A DNA stretch of 64,000 bases from Welwitschia mirabilis. Lineage: Eukaryota; Gnetophyta; Gnetopsida; Welwitschiales. Under the pieces are notes generated by a model that did not search any database, was not told the DNA's origin, and saw only the letters and a list, made by a program, of their open reading frames with translations. This document shows positions 48,054 to 58,914 of this stretch, piece by piece. How positions within the stretch are numbered: position 1 is the first letter of the stretch; each line of letters starts with the position of its first letter. The stretch covers positions 121,215,244 through 121,279,243 of the forward strand of contig JBOZIK010000001.1 of assembly GCA_051453625.1 (NCBI GenBank), written 5' to 3'. A program made the position numbers and the translations under genes.

Positions 48054-48959
48054 NNNNNNNNNNNNNNNNNNNNNNNNNNNNNNNNNNNNNNNNNNNNNNN
48101 NNNNNNNNNNNNNNNNNNNNNNNNNNNNNNNNNNNNNNNNNNNNNNNNNNNNNNNNNNNNNNNNNNNNNNNNNNNNNNNNNNNNNNNNNNNNNNNNNNNN
48201 NNNNNNNNNNNNNNNNNNNNNNNNNNNNNNNNNNNNNNNNNNNNNNNNNNNNNNNNNNNNNNNNNNNNNNNNNNNNNNNNNNNNNNNNNNNNNNNNNNNN
48301 NNNNNNNNNNNNNNNNNNNNNNNNNNNNNNNNNNNNNNNNNNNNNNNNNNNNNNNNNNNNNNNNNNNNNNNNNNNNNNNNNNNNNNNNNNNNNNNNNNNN
48401 NNNNNNNNNNNNNNNNNNNNNNNNNNNNNNNNNNNNNNNNNNNNNNNNNNNNNNNNNNNNNNNNNNNNNNNNNNNNNNNNNNNNNNNNNNNNNNNNNNNN
48501 NNNNNNNNNNNNNNNNNNNNNNNNNNNNNNNNNNNNNNNNNNNNNNNNNNNNNNNNNNNNNNNNNNNNNNNNNNNNNNNNNNNNNNNNNNNNNNNNNNNN
48601 NNNNNNNNNNNNNNNNNNNNNNNNNNNNNNNNNNNNNNNNNNNNNNNNNNNNNNNNNNNNNNNNNNNNNNNNNNNNNNNNNNNNNNNNNNNNNNNNNNNN
48701 NNNNNNNNNNNNNNNNNNNNNNNNNNNNNNNNNNNNNNNNNNNNNNNNNNNNNNNNNNNNNNNNNNNNNNNNNNNNNNNNNNNNNNNNNNNNNNNNNNNN
48801 NNNNNNNNNNNNNNNNNNNNNNNNNNNNNNNNNNNNNNNNNNNNNNNNNNNNNNNNNNNNNNNNNNNNNNNNNNNNNNNNNNNNNNNNNNNNNNNNNNNN
48901 NNNNNNNNNNNNNNNNNNNNNNNNNNNNNNNNNNNNNNNNNNNNNNNNNNNNNNNNNNN
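48054..48959. other. Assembly gap (906 N)
   Basis: The largest gap in the window. By comparison with 50483-50712 it should hold the protease motif of the first repeat unit. Two apparent 300-plus codon frames across it consist almost only of N and are artefacts. Confidence 0.95.
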
Positions 48960-49190
48960 TGTCATCTAATCTCAATAATGTACTTTATGTGAATGGTTTA
49001 CAACACAATTTATTAAGTGTTAGTTAACTATGTGTAAAAGAAATAAAATAATCTTTGATAAATTTAAATTTATAGTTAAGAATGAGAAAATAAATGCTGT
49101 CATTTTATGTGTAAAATGTGTTGATAATGCTTATAGTTTAGATATTGAAATATTAGATCAATCAATACATGAAAATCAATAATTCAAGAA
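48960..49190 (+). pseudogene. Pre-integrase segment, first copy
   Basis: It reads SSNLNNVLYVNGLQHNLLSV then a C-VKEI stretch, matching the copia GAG-pre-integrase block 'NVLYVPGLKHNLLSxSQLCDKG'. It matches 50712-50937 almost base for base, which shows that this part of the element is duplicated. Stops interrupt it after about 20 codons. Confidence 0.6.
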
Positions 49191-49668
49191 GGATAGTAAT
49201 AAAATTAAATGTTTTTTGTCAATTATGATGTAAACTCTAATTCTAATAATCATTTTATCTATCATAAAAGTGATCTAGAGTTTGGTACACCATCCCTTGG
49301 CTGATTGTAGGGTGGTCGACCAAATCTATGATTCGGTAAACTGGATGTGGTTGGTCGACTAGCCTAAAAGCCTGGTTGTCTAGACCCCTTCTAGTACTAT
49401 AAACCCACATTTCGACAGGTCGATCAGATGTTGGAGCAGTTGACTAGACATGACAGATTACAGTGTGGAAGTACAGTTAATGAACCCAATTTCTTTGTAA
49501 AATCCACCCTATTTTCTTAATTCTATAAAAGAACTAGGATCCTAATCCTTTTTCATCTCATTCTAGTAACTTCAATCCTTTAAATCTAGTGAGTTTCTTT
49601 AAGTTTAAGAAATCTTTGCATCTAGATCCAATGTTTTTCTCAATTCTTCTTCTCTTCAAGGTCTTAGA
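49191..49668 (+). repeat. Inter-ORF spacer with GTCGACC words, first copy
   Basis: Between 49310 and 49445 are several GGTCGACCA, TGGTCGACTAG and GTTGACTAG words like those in the element's LTRs. 'ctataaaagaacta' (49525) is TATA-like and lies 140 bp upstream of the cargo ORF start. The same spacer recurs at 50938-51424. It could hold an internal promoter, but that is inference. Confidence 0.4.
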
Positions 49669-50382
49669 ATGGCATCTAGCACTTAGGGAAGAGGCCCAAA
49701 GGAAGGTTCTTCAAGGAAATCTTCTTACTTATTCCATGGAATATCTGAAGAAGTCTTGGACAAGTTCTATGAAAAGTTTGAAAAGAAACCTATGTGCCAT
49801 GAGTGGTTTGTAGCTTCATCAGATCTTAGAGAACTAAGAGATTTTATTAGCTCCTAAGAGATTAAGATCTAGATCATTTCTTGGATGTTTCAAGTCCTTT
49901 ATATCCCTTTTTACTAGAATTTTTTATGTAGTACTACTTTCAATCATGATTCTAGAACTCTAGAAATCCTAGTTTTGAGTAGAAGGATCATAGTAACAGC
50001 CGATATTATTTCTGAGCTAACCGATCTTCCTCAAGAAGACTATAAGGAATTTTGATCACTAAGGGACACAATGGAAGATAAGCCAGTAGTCACCAGGGAG
50101 ATTTACGGTAAAATGCATACTTGAAAGAATACTATTTCTACTTCTTTGTTAACTCCTAAATATAATTTTATCCACTTGATCTTTACTTATAATTTTTTGC
50201 CTTTAGTTGGCCATCATGATGAGGCCTCCAGTTATAAAGCTTATTTCATGTATTTGGTAGGAACTAAGCATTCTATTGATGCTCCTGCCATAATATTGAA
50301 AAATATGGCTTCACAGCTAGAATACCATAGAACTAGGGCTCTATCCTACTCTGTGCTTATCACTAAAATTTGTCACTATTTC
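49669..50382 (+). pseudogene. Transposase_32-like cargo ORF, first copy (broken, cut by gap)
   Basis: The start ATG at 49669 matches the start of the second copy. The conceptual protein has EEVLDKFYEKFEKKPM and HEWFVASSDLRELRDFI, then with frame shifts the DxDHFLDVS block and TRTLEILVxGRRI. The last part is in an open frame (to 50382): LLTPKYNFIHLIFTYNFLP then GHHDEASSYKAYFMYLVGTK, APAIILKNMASQLEYHRTRA and LSYSVLITKI. The arrangement (a GRR block, then F-x-x-R/H...Y-N-x-LP-x-x-GHxDEx, then ILxxMA) is that of the 'putative plant transposon protein' family common near plant retroelements. Its biochemical function is unknown. Confidence 0.55.
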
Positions 50383-50482
50383 NNNNNNNNNNNNNNNNNN
50401 NNNNNNNNNNNNNNNNNNNNNNNNNNNNNNNNNNNNNNNNNNNNNNNNNNNNNNNNNNNNNNNNNNNNNNNNNNNNNNNNNN
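50383..50482. other. Assembly gap (100 N)
   Basis: A placeholder between the first cargo ORF and the second protease segment. It removes the C-terminal part of the first cargo copy. Confidence 0.95.
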
Positions 50483-50937
50483 AGTCAAATAAGACTAAGT
50501 GGGTTAAAAATAATAATCTCCAAAGCTTTATGTCACAGATAAATTGTAGAGAATCTCATGTGAAAAGTTGGTATCTAGATAGTAGTTGTTCAATGCATAT
50601 AACAGGAGATAAATCAATTTTTCAAAGCTTAAAGAGTATAAATGGTGTATAAGTCATTTTTGGAAACAACCAAAAAGCTAAAATAGAAGGTACAAGAAGC
50701 ATCAAAGGAGGTATGTCATCTAATCTTAATAACGTATTTTATGTAAATGATTTATAATAAAATTTATTAAGCATTAGTCAACTATATGAAAAAGGAAATA
50801 GAATAATCTTTAATAAATCTAAGTATATAGTTGAGAATGAGAAAACAAATGCTGTCATTTTATGTGTAAAACATGTTGATAATGCTTATAGTTTAGATAT
50901 TGAACCTTTAGATCAATCAATGCATGTAAACCAATAA
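50483..50937 (+). pseudogene. Copia protease active site and pre-integrase segment, second copy
   Basis: Open at first (to 50649): it reads SWYLDSSCSMHITGDKSIF, the copia protease/active-site block usually written WxLDSGCSxHMTGD, with Gly changed to Ser. IFGNNQKAKIEGTRSIKG, then SSNLNNVFYVNDL, LLSISQLYEKGNRIIFNKS and DNAYSLDIEPL follow as the pre-integrase region. The sequence leaves the copia polyprotein here: no zinc finger or DDE core of integrase follows. It is broken by stops at 50650 and near 50755. Confidence 0.7.
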
Positions 50938-51424
50938 TTCAGGAAAGATACTGATAAAATTAAATGTTTTTATATCAATTATGATGTAAACTCCAGTTTT
51001 AATAATCATTTTATCTATTATAAAAGTGATCTCGAGTTTGGTATACCATCCCTTGGCTAATTACAGGGTGGTCGACTAGATCTATGATTCAGTCAATCGG
51101 ATGTGATCAGTCAACTGACCTGAAAGCTCTATCGCTTGGACCCCTTCTATTACTATAAACCTTCATCTTGACAGGTTGATTGGATGATAGAACAATTAAT
51201 CATACCTAACGGATTATAGTGCAGTAGTATAGTTGGTGGACCTAATTTCTTTGTAAAATCCGCCCTATTTTCTTCATTTTATAAAAGAACTATAGTCCTA
51301 ACCCTTTTCCATCTCATTCTAGTGCCTTCAAGTCCTCAGATCTAGTGAGTTTCTTTAAGTTTAAAAAATCTTTGCAATCAGATCCAGTGTTTTTCTTAGC
51401 TCTTCTTCTCTTCAAGGTCTTAGA
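50938..51424 (+). repeat. Inter-ORF spacer with GTCGAC words, second copy
   Basis: Collinear with 49191-49668. GGTCGACTAG and ATCAGTCAACTG words lie at 51065-51125 and the TATA-like 'ttataaaagaac' lies near 51280. It separates the pre-integrase segment from the second cargo ORF. Confidence 0.4.
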
Positions 51425-52444
51425 ATGGTAGCTAGCACTTCCATAAGAGGCCTAAAGGAAGATGCTTCAAGGGAACCTTCTTACTTCTTCCATGAAATAT
51501 TTGAAGAAGCCTTAGATAAGTTCTATGAGAAGTTTAAAAAGAAACCTATGTATCAGGAGTAGTCTGTAGCTTCATTAGAGCTTAGTAAACTAAGAGATGT
51601 TATTCAGCTCTTGAGAGATTAAGATCTAGATCATTTCTTAGATGTCTCACGTCCTACATATCTAATTATTACTAGAATGTTTTACTACAATGCTACTTTT
51701 AATCGTGATACCAGGACTCTAGAAATCCTAGTTTTGGGTAGAAGGATCAGAGTAATAGCAGATCTCATTTCTAAACTGACCAATCTTTTTTAGGGAGATT
51801 ATGAGGAATTTTGGCCTCTAAGGGACATAATGGAAGACAAACCAGCAGTCACCAGGGAGATTTGTGGTAAAATGCATTTTTGGAAGCACACTATTTCTAC
51901 TTCTTTATTGACTCCTAAATATCATTTTATCCACTTAATCTTTACTTATAATTTTCTACCTTTAATTGGCCATCGTGATGAGGCCTTTGGTAGGAATGGA
52001 GCATTCTATTAATGCTCCTGATATAATATTGAAAAATATGGCTTCATAATTAGAGTACCACAGAACTAGGGCTCTACCCTACTCTATGCTTATCATTAAA
52101 TTTATAGCCATTTCCATGTTAATCTGCATTCTTCTTTAGAGACTCTTCAGTTCTTGTCATCCATTGGGTGTGTGACTTTGTCTCGCATGCATATTTTTGC
52201 TCCTTTGAAGAAATCCCCTTCTGAAACCCCAAAGGCAACATTTCCAGATGAGACTCTTTCATATTTGAAATGTATTGACTCTCGTATCAAGGATATGAAA
52301 GAAGCACTCATAGTAGCTGGATATGACATTATGGATACCTTAGCTGAAGGTACCAGCTCTACTCGTACTAGAGGAAATGAAAAAGATTTAGAGGAGGAAT
52401 TTGAAGAAGAAGAAGAAGAAGAAGAAGAAGAGGAATTAGATTAA
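51425..52444 (+). pseudogene. Transposase_32-like cargo ORF, second copy
   Basis: The frame from the ATG at 51425 runs about 200 codons with three stops: EPSYFFHEIFEEALDKFYEK, LDHFLDVSRPTYLIITRMFY, TLEILVLGRRIRVIADLISK, DYEEFWPLRDIMEDKPAVTR, then SLLTPKYHFIHLIFTYNFLP and GHRDEA. A deletion of about 28 bases relative to the first copy then shifts the frame. A last open part (52154-52441) ends in a tail of about 20 acidic residues encoded by a GAA/GAG microsatellite (52390-52436) and a TAA at 52442. The order fits the 'putative plant transposon protein' family plus an acidic C-terminus. Role unknown. Confidence 0.55.
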
Positions 52445-53260
52445 AATTCTTTTTGCCTTTCAGATCTTTATTATGTTGTTTTCTCTCTTTTTCTTATTTT
52501 GAAAAAGAGAGTTTTGTGCCTTTATTTGTGGAGTTTTTCAGATGTATGCTCTTGATGAGCACTTCTTTCTTTCTTACTTAATACAGAGTCTTGTAATAGT
52601 TTGTTTTTAATGAAATTTAGTATTATGTTTGAACTTAATCTTTGCATTATTTTGACACTCTTGAATGCTATATACTTTGGAATAAAATTAAAATTATCAT
52701 TTCAAACACAAAGGAATTTAAAATTTTTTATCACTTTGTATTATAGTTTATTCTTAAATGGTTTAGTTAATATATAATACATAAGTATTGATTTGATCAG
52801 TAATGTTGGTAGAATTTTGTGCATTTTCAAGTTTGCCTCATTTAAAATCATAATCTGTTTATTAAAAATGCCTTAATATGTTTTAAGAAATGTTAGCTTA
52901 TCATCATTTATTATTTGATATCAACATAGGGGAAGAATATGTTTCAAAAGTGCCTAAATCTAATTATTATTTGTCATTGATGTCAAAGGGCGAGAAAAGA
53001 TGTAGTGCTTTTAATTCAATATGCTAACAAGATATGATAACAAGATGTAGTGCTTTTAATTCAATATTAAATTCAATATGGTAATTGTTGAAGATTTTAT
53101 GCTATTTAGTCAAAGAGATGCCTATCTTATCTTTTACTTAAAAATGTATATGTCTTGATGTAAGAGGGATCTTTTTGACTTTTTAATGTGTTCTTAGAAA
53201 TGTTTAGTAAATGAGTTTACATTATTTAAATCTTTTGAAATCACTAAATTGTTTACCTTC
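52445..53260 (+). other. 3' untranslated interior of copia element
   Basis: AT-rich and without open frames. A 45-bp direct repeat unit ('aagatgtagtgcttttaatt' at 52997 and again at 53042) is the only structure seen. Confidence 0.5.
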
Positions 53261-53272
53261 AAAGGGGAATAT
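53261..53272 (+). promoter_or_regulatory. Copia polypurine tract
   Basis: AAAGGGGAATAT directly precedes the TGTTAGAT start of the 3' LTR. This is the typical plant copia plus-strand primer. Confidence 0.8.
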
Positions 53273-54619
53273 TGTTAGATTATATTCACCAATTGATGTC
53301 AAACTAATTCCTCTAGTGTAGTGCAAATTTGTTATATATTGTATGTAGATGATTTTGAGTTATGCAGGTGAAAGATGTGGATCAAATGCATGAAAGAAAC
53401 TACTAAGTTGTTTACCTCCGAGTGGGGATCAACTAGATTTTAGAGGGTTTTATGAAACCTAAAGCAGATATAACAAAAATGAACTAAATCCAGAGGACTC
53501 GACCAGATCCTAGAGGGGTTAACCGGACTTGTGATCTCAAGAACTAATAGTCTCAGATTGAGAGAAATGGAGTCAACTGGATATTCATGGGATCGACCGA
53601 ATTTGAGGAGCTAATAGTCAAGTTCCAAACTAAAAGAAAAGGGGTCAACCGGATCCAAGATGAGGTCAACCAAACCTGAGAAGCTAAGAAAGTTTATAGT
53701 TCTAGATTGAGAGATAAGGAGTCGACAAGACCCAGGACGGGGTTGACCAAGTTCCTATGGGGTCAACTAGGTATTTGTGGAGTCAACCGGACAATACAAA
53801 AAATTAAATCATGTAGACATTATGTATTTGTTACCTAGTCATTACCTAGCCATTTTCTAGTAGTTTATAGTAGTTAGAGGTACAATTCAATTGTATCAAA
53901 TCCTAGTAAACCTTCATTATAAATACCTAGGCAAGAGATGACCTAGAGATCTTTTTGGCACATTTTTAAGTTAGCATATTCATTGTGGATTTGAAATATC
54001 AATTAGTATATTGCATTGAAATATCTATTATATTGAGTCATATCTAATTAAGGAGATCTATTCTTGAATTAGGACTTCACTCAGAATTAGATCTAAGGAC
54101 CTCATCACTATATTTAATTGGAGAAGAGCTCCATCCTTCATACTGATATTGAACAAGTGATATCAGAACTACGAAGGCTTCATTTCATCACTTTTATTCA
54201 TTATCAAAGGTTAAGACTTAGCCTATAAAATTCTGTTGTCAAATTTTAAAACTTAACCTACAAAAGTACGTTTTTAAAATTGAGACTTAGCCTGTAAAAT
54301 TCTGCTTGTAAGGGTTAACAGGTGAGCCTAGAAAAACTTGTAAAGTAACAGAGATTTGAGATCAAGCTTAGGAGAATATGATCATCGAGAGTGAAGTATG
54401 GGAGTTTCCAAATCATTATAAATCCTGCTTGCATACAAATTGGTAGTTTTTGTTTTATGTTTTACATTTTGTTTTTATTTATTCTTTATATGCATGATTG
54501 TGATTTCATTATTCATTTATATGCAATCTATGATTAGAATCTGTTAAGTTGCTTTGAGCTTAAAGTTTTTGTAAAAGAAATTATTTACCCCTCTTCCCCC
54601 AGGGTTCTTGATCCTATCA
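53273..54619 (+). repeat. 3' LTR of nested copia element
   Basis: 1347 bp, from TGTTAGATTATA to GATCCTATCA. TATA box at 53918-53925. The GTCAACC/GTCGACC cluster at 53420-53790 mirrors that of the 5' LTR. It is followed at once by the target duplication ACTTA (54620-54624). Confidence 0.85.
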
Positions 54620-54988
54620 ACTTATGCTTCTTAGAATCTAGTGGCAAGGGGAATGGGGTAGGTGTTCATTTTCATCTCTCACTTGTCTAGCATGTGGACT
54701 TCTTGGAATCTATTGGTATGTTAAACATAGTTGTCTTCTCAAGTGTCTTATCCTTTAATGCTTTATCTTTTAATGCTTTATCTTCTAGTGGTAGGTGGAA
54801 TCTAATTACTTTATTTACTAATGCTTTCTCAAATGCTCCATAGTTACTTAATTTTAATCCCAATTATGATTGTTTTTCATCTTTAATCTTGGCATTGAAA
54901 GTGATCAGTTTAAGCATTAAATGTATTAAATAGCCTTGAAAACACACTCTAAATCATATGTCAAATGCAATAAGTTTTCCACCTATCA
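54620..54988 (-). repeat. 3' LTR of the split element, right part
   Basis: It continues the LTR interrupted at 45030 and matches 59783-60156: 'cttagaatctagtgg', 'caagtgtcttatccttt', 'tactta' and ACCTATCA at the end. On the minus strand it starts TGATAGGT at 54988, the same start as at 60156. Joining both parts gives one collinear LTR without a missing base at the ACTTA site. Confidence 0.8.
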
Positions 54989-55016
54989 ATACCTTCCCCC
55001 CACCACCCCCCCGCCG
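54989..55016 (-). promoter_or_regulatory. Polypurine tract of the split element
   Basis: On the minus strand this is a run of G with a few A and T (GGGGGGTGGTGGGGGGAAGG), ending three bases before the TGATAGG LTR start. Such G-rich tracts prime plus-strand synthesis. The run probably caused the 10-N gap beside it (55017-55026). Confidence 0.6.
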
Positions 55017-55026
55017 NNNNNNNNNN

Positions 55027-57000
55027 AATCCCTAAGAAACCAAGTAGGAAAGTATGAAGGCTACTCAACTTAAATAGGAGATGTAAGATAACACTTCAAA
55101 ATAATTACATTATTAAATATAAAGGGTATCTAATTTAAAATAATCATCATAAAACAATATGCATTAAGTTTAAAAATATGATTTAAGCTTATGGTAAACA
55201 TAATTCCATGTAAAAACTTATTTTTGAAATATTCAATGAATAAATTCTTGGAAGTTTCATATAAATAAGACTCTCACTAGAGTCATACATGCATTGAAAG
55301 TTAAAAAAAATTAAACAAAATAAGAACAAGATCCTTTAGCATCTAAAATATTGCAAAATATGTATCAAGGGCAAGAAATAAAGTTCCTAAGAAAAACACA
55401 TGAGCATAAAATAAGAAAAGAAAAGAAAATAAACCAAAATAAGCTAAAACATCATAAAAACAAACATTGAATTACTTGAATCCTAAATGCTAACCTCTCA
55501 AAACCTAATACTTCATTTAAAATAAAAGGGACTACAAATCATTTTTAAAACATTAAATTAATTACTCTAATGCTATGATCCTATGACAAATAGAAAAAGT
55601 ACAATTAACAACTTTAGAATTATCTAACTTAATGAATAGAAACAAACACGTTACATAAGAAAATATTTCATTTGAAGTTGATCACTTATCAATATTATCT
55701 CATTCCTGATTAAATATACATGAGTTTTAATTAGTGAAACATCATGGTTCTATTTGAATAGCATAAGTGAAAATGATAACGTACTAATTGAAATTGACAT
55801 ATCATAGCTATAATCTCAAGCATCAACTTAAAAGATGGCTATAAATAAATAATACTTAATAATGTGATAATCATGACATACTTTTAGGTGTACCTCATTT
55901 TTACATGGACTCCTTCCATTATGGAGTTCTCATTTATAAACCATTGACCTTTTTTTTATCACAAGTAGTAGGATCCTTCACATAGGACATAGGCCATTAA
56001 GAAACTTTTCCCTAGTGTGGTAATCCTTGAGATAGATTAGGAGTGATTATCAAAAGTTCTTCAATAGTATAAATTGATATTTTATTTTTCTTTTGAGAAT
56101 TCTTTTTCAATTTTTTCTTTTTTTCCTATTTTCCCCCATAAATATAGAAAATAATGCATTCATTATCAAAGTATTAATAACTTGTATCCTTAATATAATG
56201 AAATTGATGAAGAGACAAAGCATACAATATGAATAACTCAATTAAGCACATTTTCCCTCCTGGGATAATATTTCATAGGCATTTAAATACCTTTCTATTG
56301 GCTAAACTCCAATTTCTTATCCATAAATTACAAAATCATGAAATGCTTAAACATACTACATGATTAAAAGCTGAAGTAAAATCAAATTAATAGATGTTGA
56401 AAAAGAGATTATTTAAATAATTACATTCACATAAGGATAAGTGGTGGAAATCCCCTCAATAAAAGAGGATTTACTACATTAATTACTTCAATTAAAATAC
56501 TAGTATTGAAATAAAACTATTGTTTTTTTACTTTGCACTTATTCCTATACCAAAAAGCTAGATATTTCAATATAGTTATTGCATTATATGTTTTTAGAAA
56601 AGTAAGGACCAAACCATGTAAAAACCAATTTATAAATAATAAAAGATATGCATGCATCTTTTAGAGGAATTAATTAGTAATAAATAATCTAACTAAGTAA
56701 TATTTTAAATCTATAAAATTCATTATCAACATAAGAGATAAAGAATTCATATATTTTATGGAAAAACAATCTCTTATTAGACTCATGGTATGAAGAATTC
56801 AAAACATAGATTACATTGAAAGATTAATATTGAAAATGAAATACATTAATGCTACTATTAGGATTCTAATAATTTTAATGAAGCTTCTTAATATGAATAA
56901 TTATGATAGATTTAAAATACTTAAGAATCTCCCTAAGATTTAAACCTAAGCATGGATTATTATCAAGAAGATAAGGCTTACCCTAATTGAGAATTCCAAT
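55027..57000 (-). other. 3' non-coding interior of the split element
   Basis: About 2 kb of AT-rich sequence without open frames or recognisable domains, between the ORF relic and the polypurine tract. Long non-coding interiors are usual in non-autonomous LTR elements. Confidence 0.45.
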
Positions 57001-58420
57001 ATATTCCAAATCATACTTTTAAAAATAGTAATTATTAAAGGAATAAGGTAAAGGAGACATGATAGAAGAGGAAAGGATATTACTTTGTCTATTACATGGA
57101 GTCTTAAGAAAAAGAGTTTAAGATATATTAGGAATATAATTATCAAGGTTATAAGTTTCATTAAAGATAAGGTGAGGAATGTGACTTTGAGAATTACATA
57201 AATGTTCAAATGGAAGAGATGCAGAAATGTTACCATTAACAAGATCACAAGGTAATGTGGAAGTAGAAGTAAAAGAAAGGATGTTATCTGGGGTTTTACA
57301 TAAAAGCACAAGTAAAAGGAATGGAGAAACATGGTTAGACTCTTCAAGTTATGCTATTTCATTGAAAGGAATAATTCTATCCTTTATTAAGTTTGATTGA
57401 GTCTTTATAGATCCTTCATTATTCCTCTTCTCCTCATTGTTATCTTCATTGTTACTTTGTTGAATGCTTTCTTCAATTTCTACATTATTATCTACAACTG
57501 TATCTTTCTCTTTTTCATTATACTCATCATTCTCTTATTGAGTATTATTGTCATTCTCTAAGTTATTGGATTCATTAATAAGCTTAGAAAGAAAAATACA
57601 TTCATCATCTTCATCATGTATTGGAATATTTTCTGATTTTTCTTGAGTTTATACTTATTTTCCATTACACTCTAAAAAATAAGTGGAGATTGGAGATATG
57701 ATTTAGTATTTTTATACCATCTTAATCATCCTTGTTAATATTGTCTAATTGTTGAGTTGAATGATTATTGTTCTCATTTTAACCATATTCTACTAGGTGG
57801 AATAGTTAAAATTTATTTAAAATCTTAGTTTCCATTTCAAAGGAAGAATTGTTACTACTTATTCCTAAGTTCTTCTCATTAAATCAAAACCTATATATAG
57901 GAATAATCTAGTACCTTATCCACCATACACCAAACTTGTTTTGCTATCATAGCCACTGCCCACTACATCATTATATGCATTCTCAAGGTGGGATCTAGTA
58001 GACATATTAGAATAGGCATGAGACTATTTTTATCTGACATAGATTTATGTGATAACTTCCACTAATCTTTCCATATTCTTATTAAGCATTTCACTATGGT
58101 TTATACATTAATGAATAGATTGGTATAGGAAATCTATATCTTCTTCATAGTTCTTCAAGGAAGATTGTTAGGGCTTGCTAAAATGATTGTAGAATGCTTC
58201 TCTAAAAGAGGAGTGATATGTAGGCTCATATCTAAAAGAAGGTTGAAAAGAAAAAAATTGAAAAGAGGATGGGAAAAAAGAGGAAGGTTAAAAATAGGAA
58301 AGAGCCCTAGTTTCAACAACATCCTTTAAAGGCAAGTTCTTCTTTATATCAGCCAAGATTTATTAAATAGACTTACTTTTCTTACTTTCAATAAAACTTT
58401 CACATAAAGGTTTCTTACCA
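57001..58420 (-). pseudogene. Decayed ORF of the split element, family unknown
   Basis: On the minus strand a reading of several hundred codons shows few stops. It has an N-terminal part with YEEDIDFLYQSIH and EMLNKNMERLVEVIT (about 58160-58040, coiled-coil-like), an acidic Asn-rich middle with HDEDDECIFLSKLINES and NVEIEESIQQSNNEDNN (about 57630-57440), and a last part with LPCDLVNGNISASLPFEH (about 57255-57200) and GKPYLLDNNPCLGLNLREIL (about 56985-56925). The order suggests one protein. I recognise no Gag, protease or polymerase motif. It may be a diverged Gag or an unrelated cargo. Confidence 0.4.
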
Positions 58421-58893
58421 TTCATGGACTTATTCTTTAATTGTAAATTCCTTATTCTTTTAGTAAGGATTTTATGTAGAGATATTTTTTTCTTCATAGA
58501 AGCATCATTTTGCAATGACAAATTCTTTCTTCTTTCTATAAAAATTTCACATAGAGTTCTTTTGTCTTTCATAAAACTAAGTTTTAGGAACACCAAGAAA
58601 AATATGATATATGAAGATACTAGACAGAAATTTCTAAAATCACATTAAATTACAAGGAATAAATCAATTTATTAAATCTAGTTACTAAAAAGAAGTTCTA
58701 CAAAAAATAAAATAAAATATTCTATGTTACAATTAAGCAAGATCAATCAAGCAAAGCTGATACACTTAAGAATTAGTACTATTTTATAATACCAAAAGAA
58801 AGTGACACATTAAAAAAAAATAATATCACCTTGTATTTGATATAGAACTTGATCTTTCAAAGACTCACTTTCTTCCTGGCAATCATGAGTGCC

Positions 58894-58911
58894 TCCCTAG
58901 TAACTATGCCA
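58894..58911 (-). promoter_or_regulatory. Primer binding site, tRNA-Asp type
   Basis: TGGCATAGTTACTAGGGA on the minus strand, 12 of 18 identical with TGGCGCCGTTGCCGGGGA and set three bases from the LTR end. Although the LTR differs from the TGTTGC family, the primer type is the same. Confidence 0.6.
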
Positions 58912-58914
58912 AAA

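Larger units (their letters stand above)
45031..54619 (+). mobile_element. Nested Ty1/copia element with cargo ORFs and no recognisable RT
   Basis: A complete LTR-to-LTR element: 5' LTR 45031-46548, PBS 46551-46562, gag from 46615, protease and pre-integrase segment, two copies of a Transposase_32-like ORF, polypurine tract 53261-53272 and 3' LTR 53273-54619. The 5-bp duplication ACTTA flanks both sides (45026-45030 and 54620-54624) and the LTRs end TG...CA. Integrase core, RT and RNase H were not found in any readable part. The gap at 48054-48959 is too short for them if its size is right. Confidence 0.85.

Noticed and set aside
47892-48975. Open frames of 308 and 357 codons on the minus strand
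   Set aside because: Almost entirely N from the 906-base gap. No real sequence supports them.
56946-57347. 133-codon Leu-rich minus-strand frame, possible membrane protein
   Set aside because: It is in a different frame from the acidic/Asn-rich ORF of the split element that continues through the same bases. Composition fits an off-frame reading.
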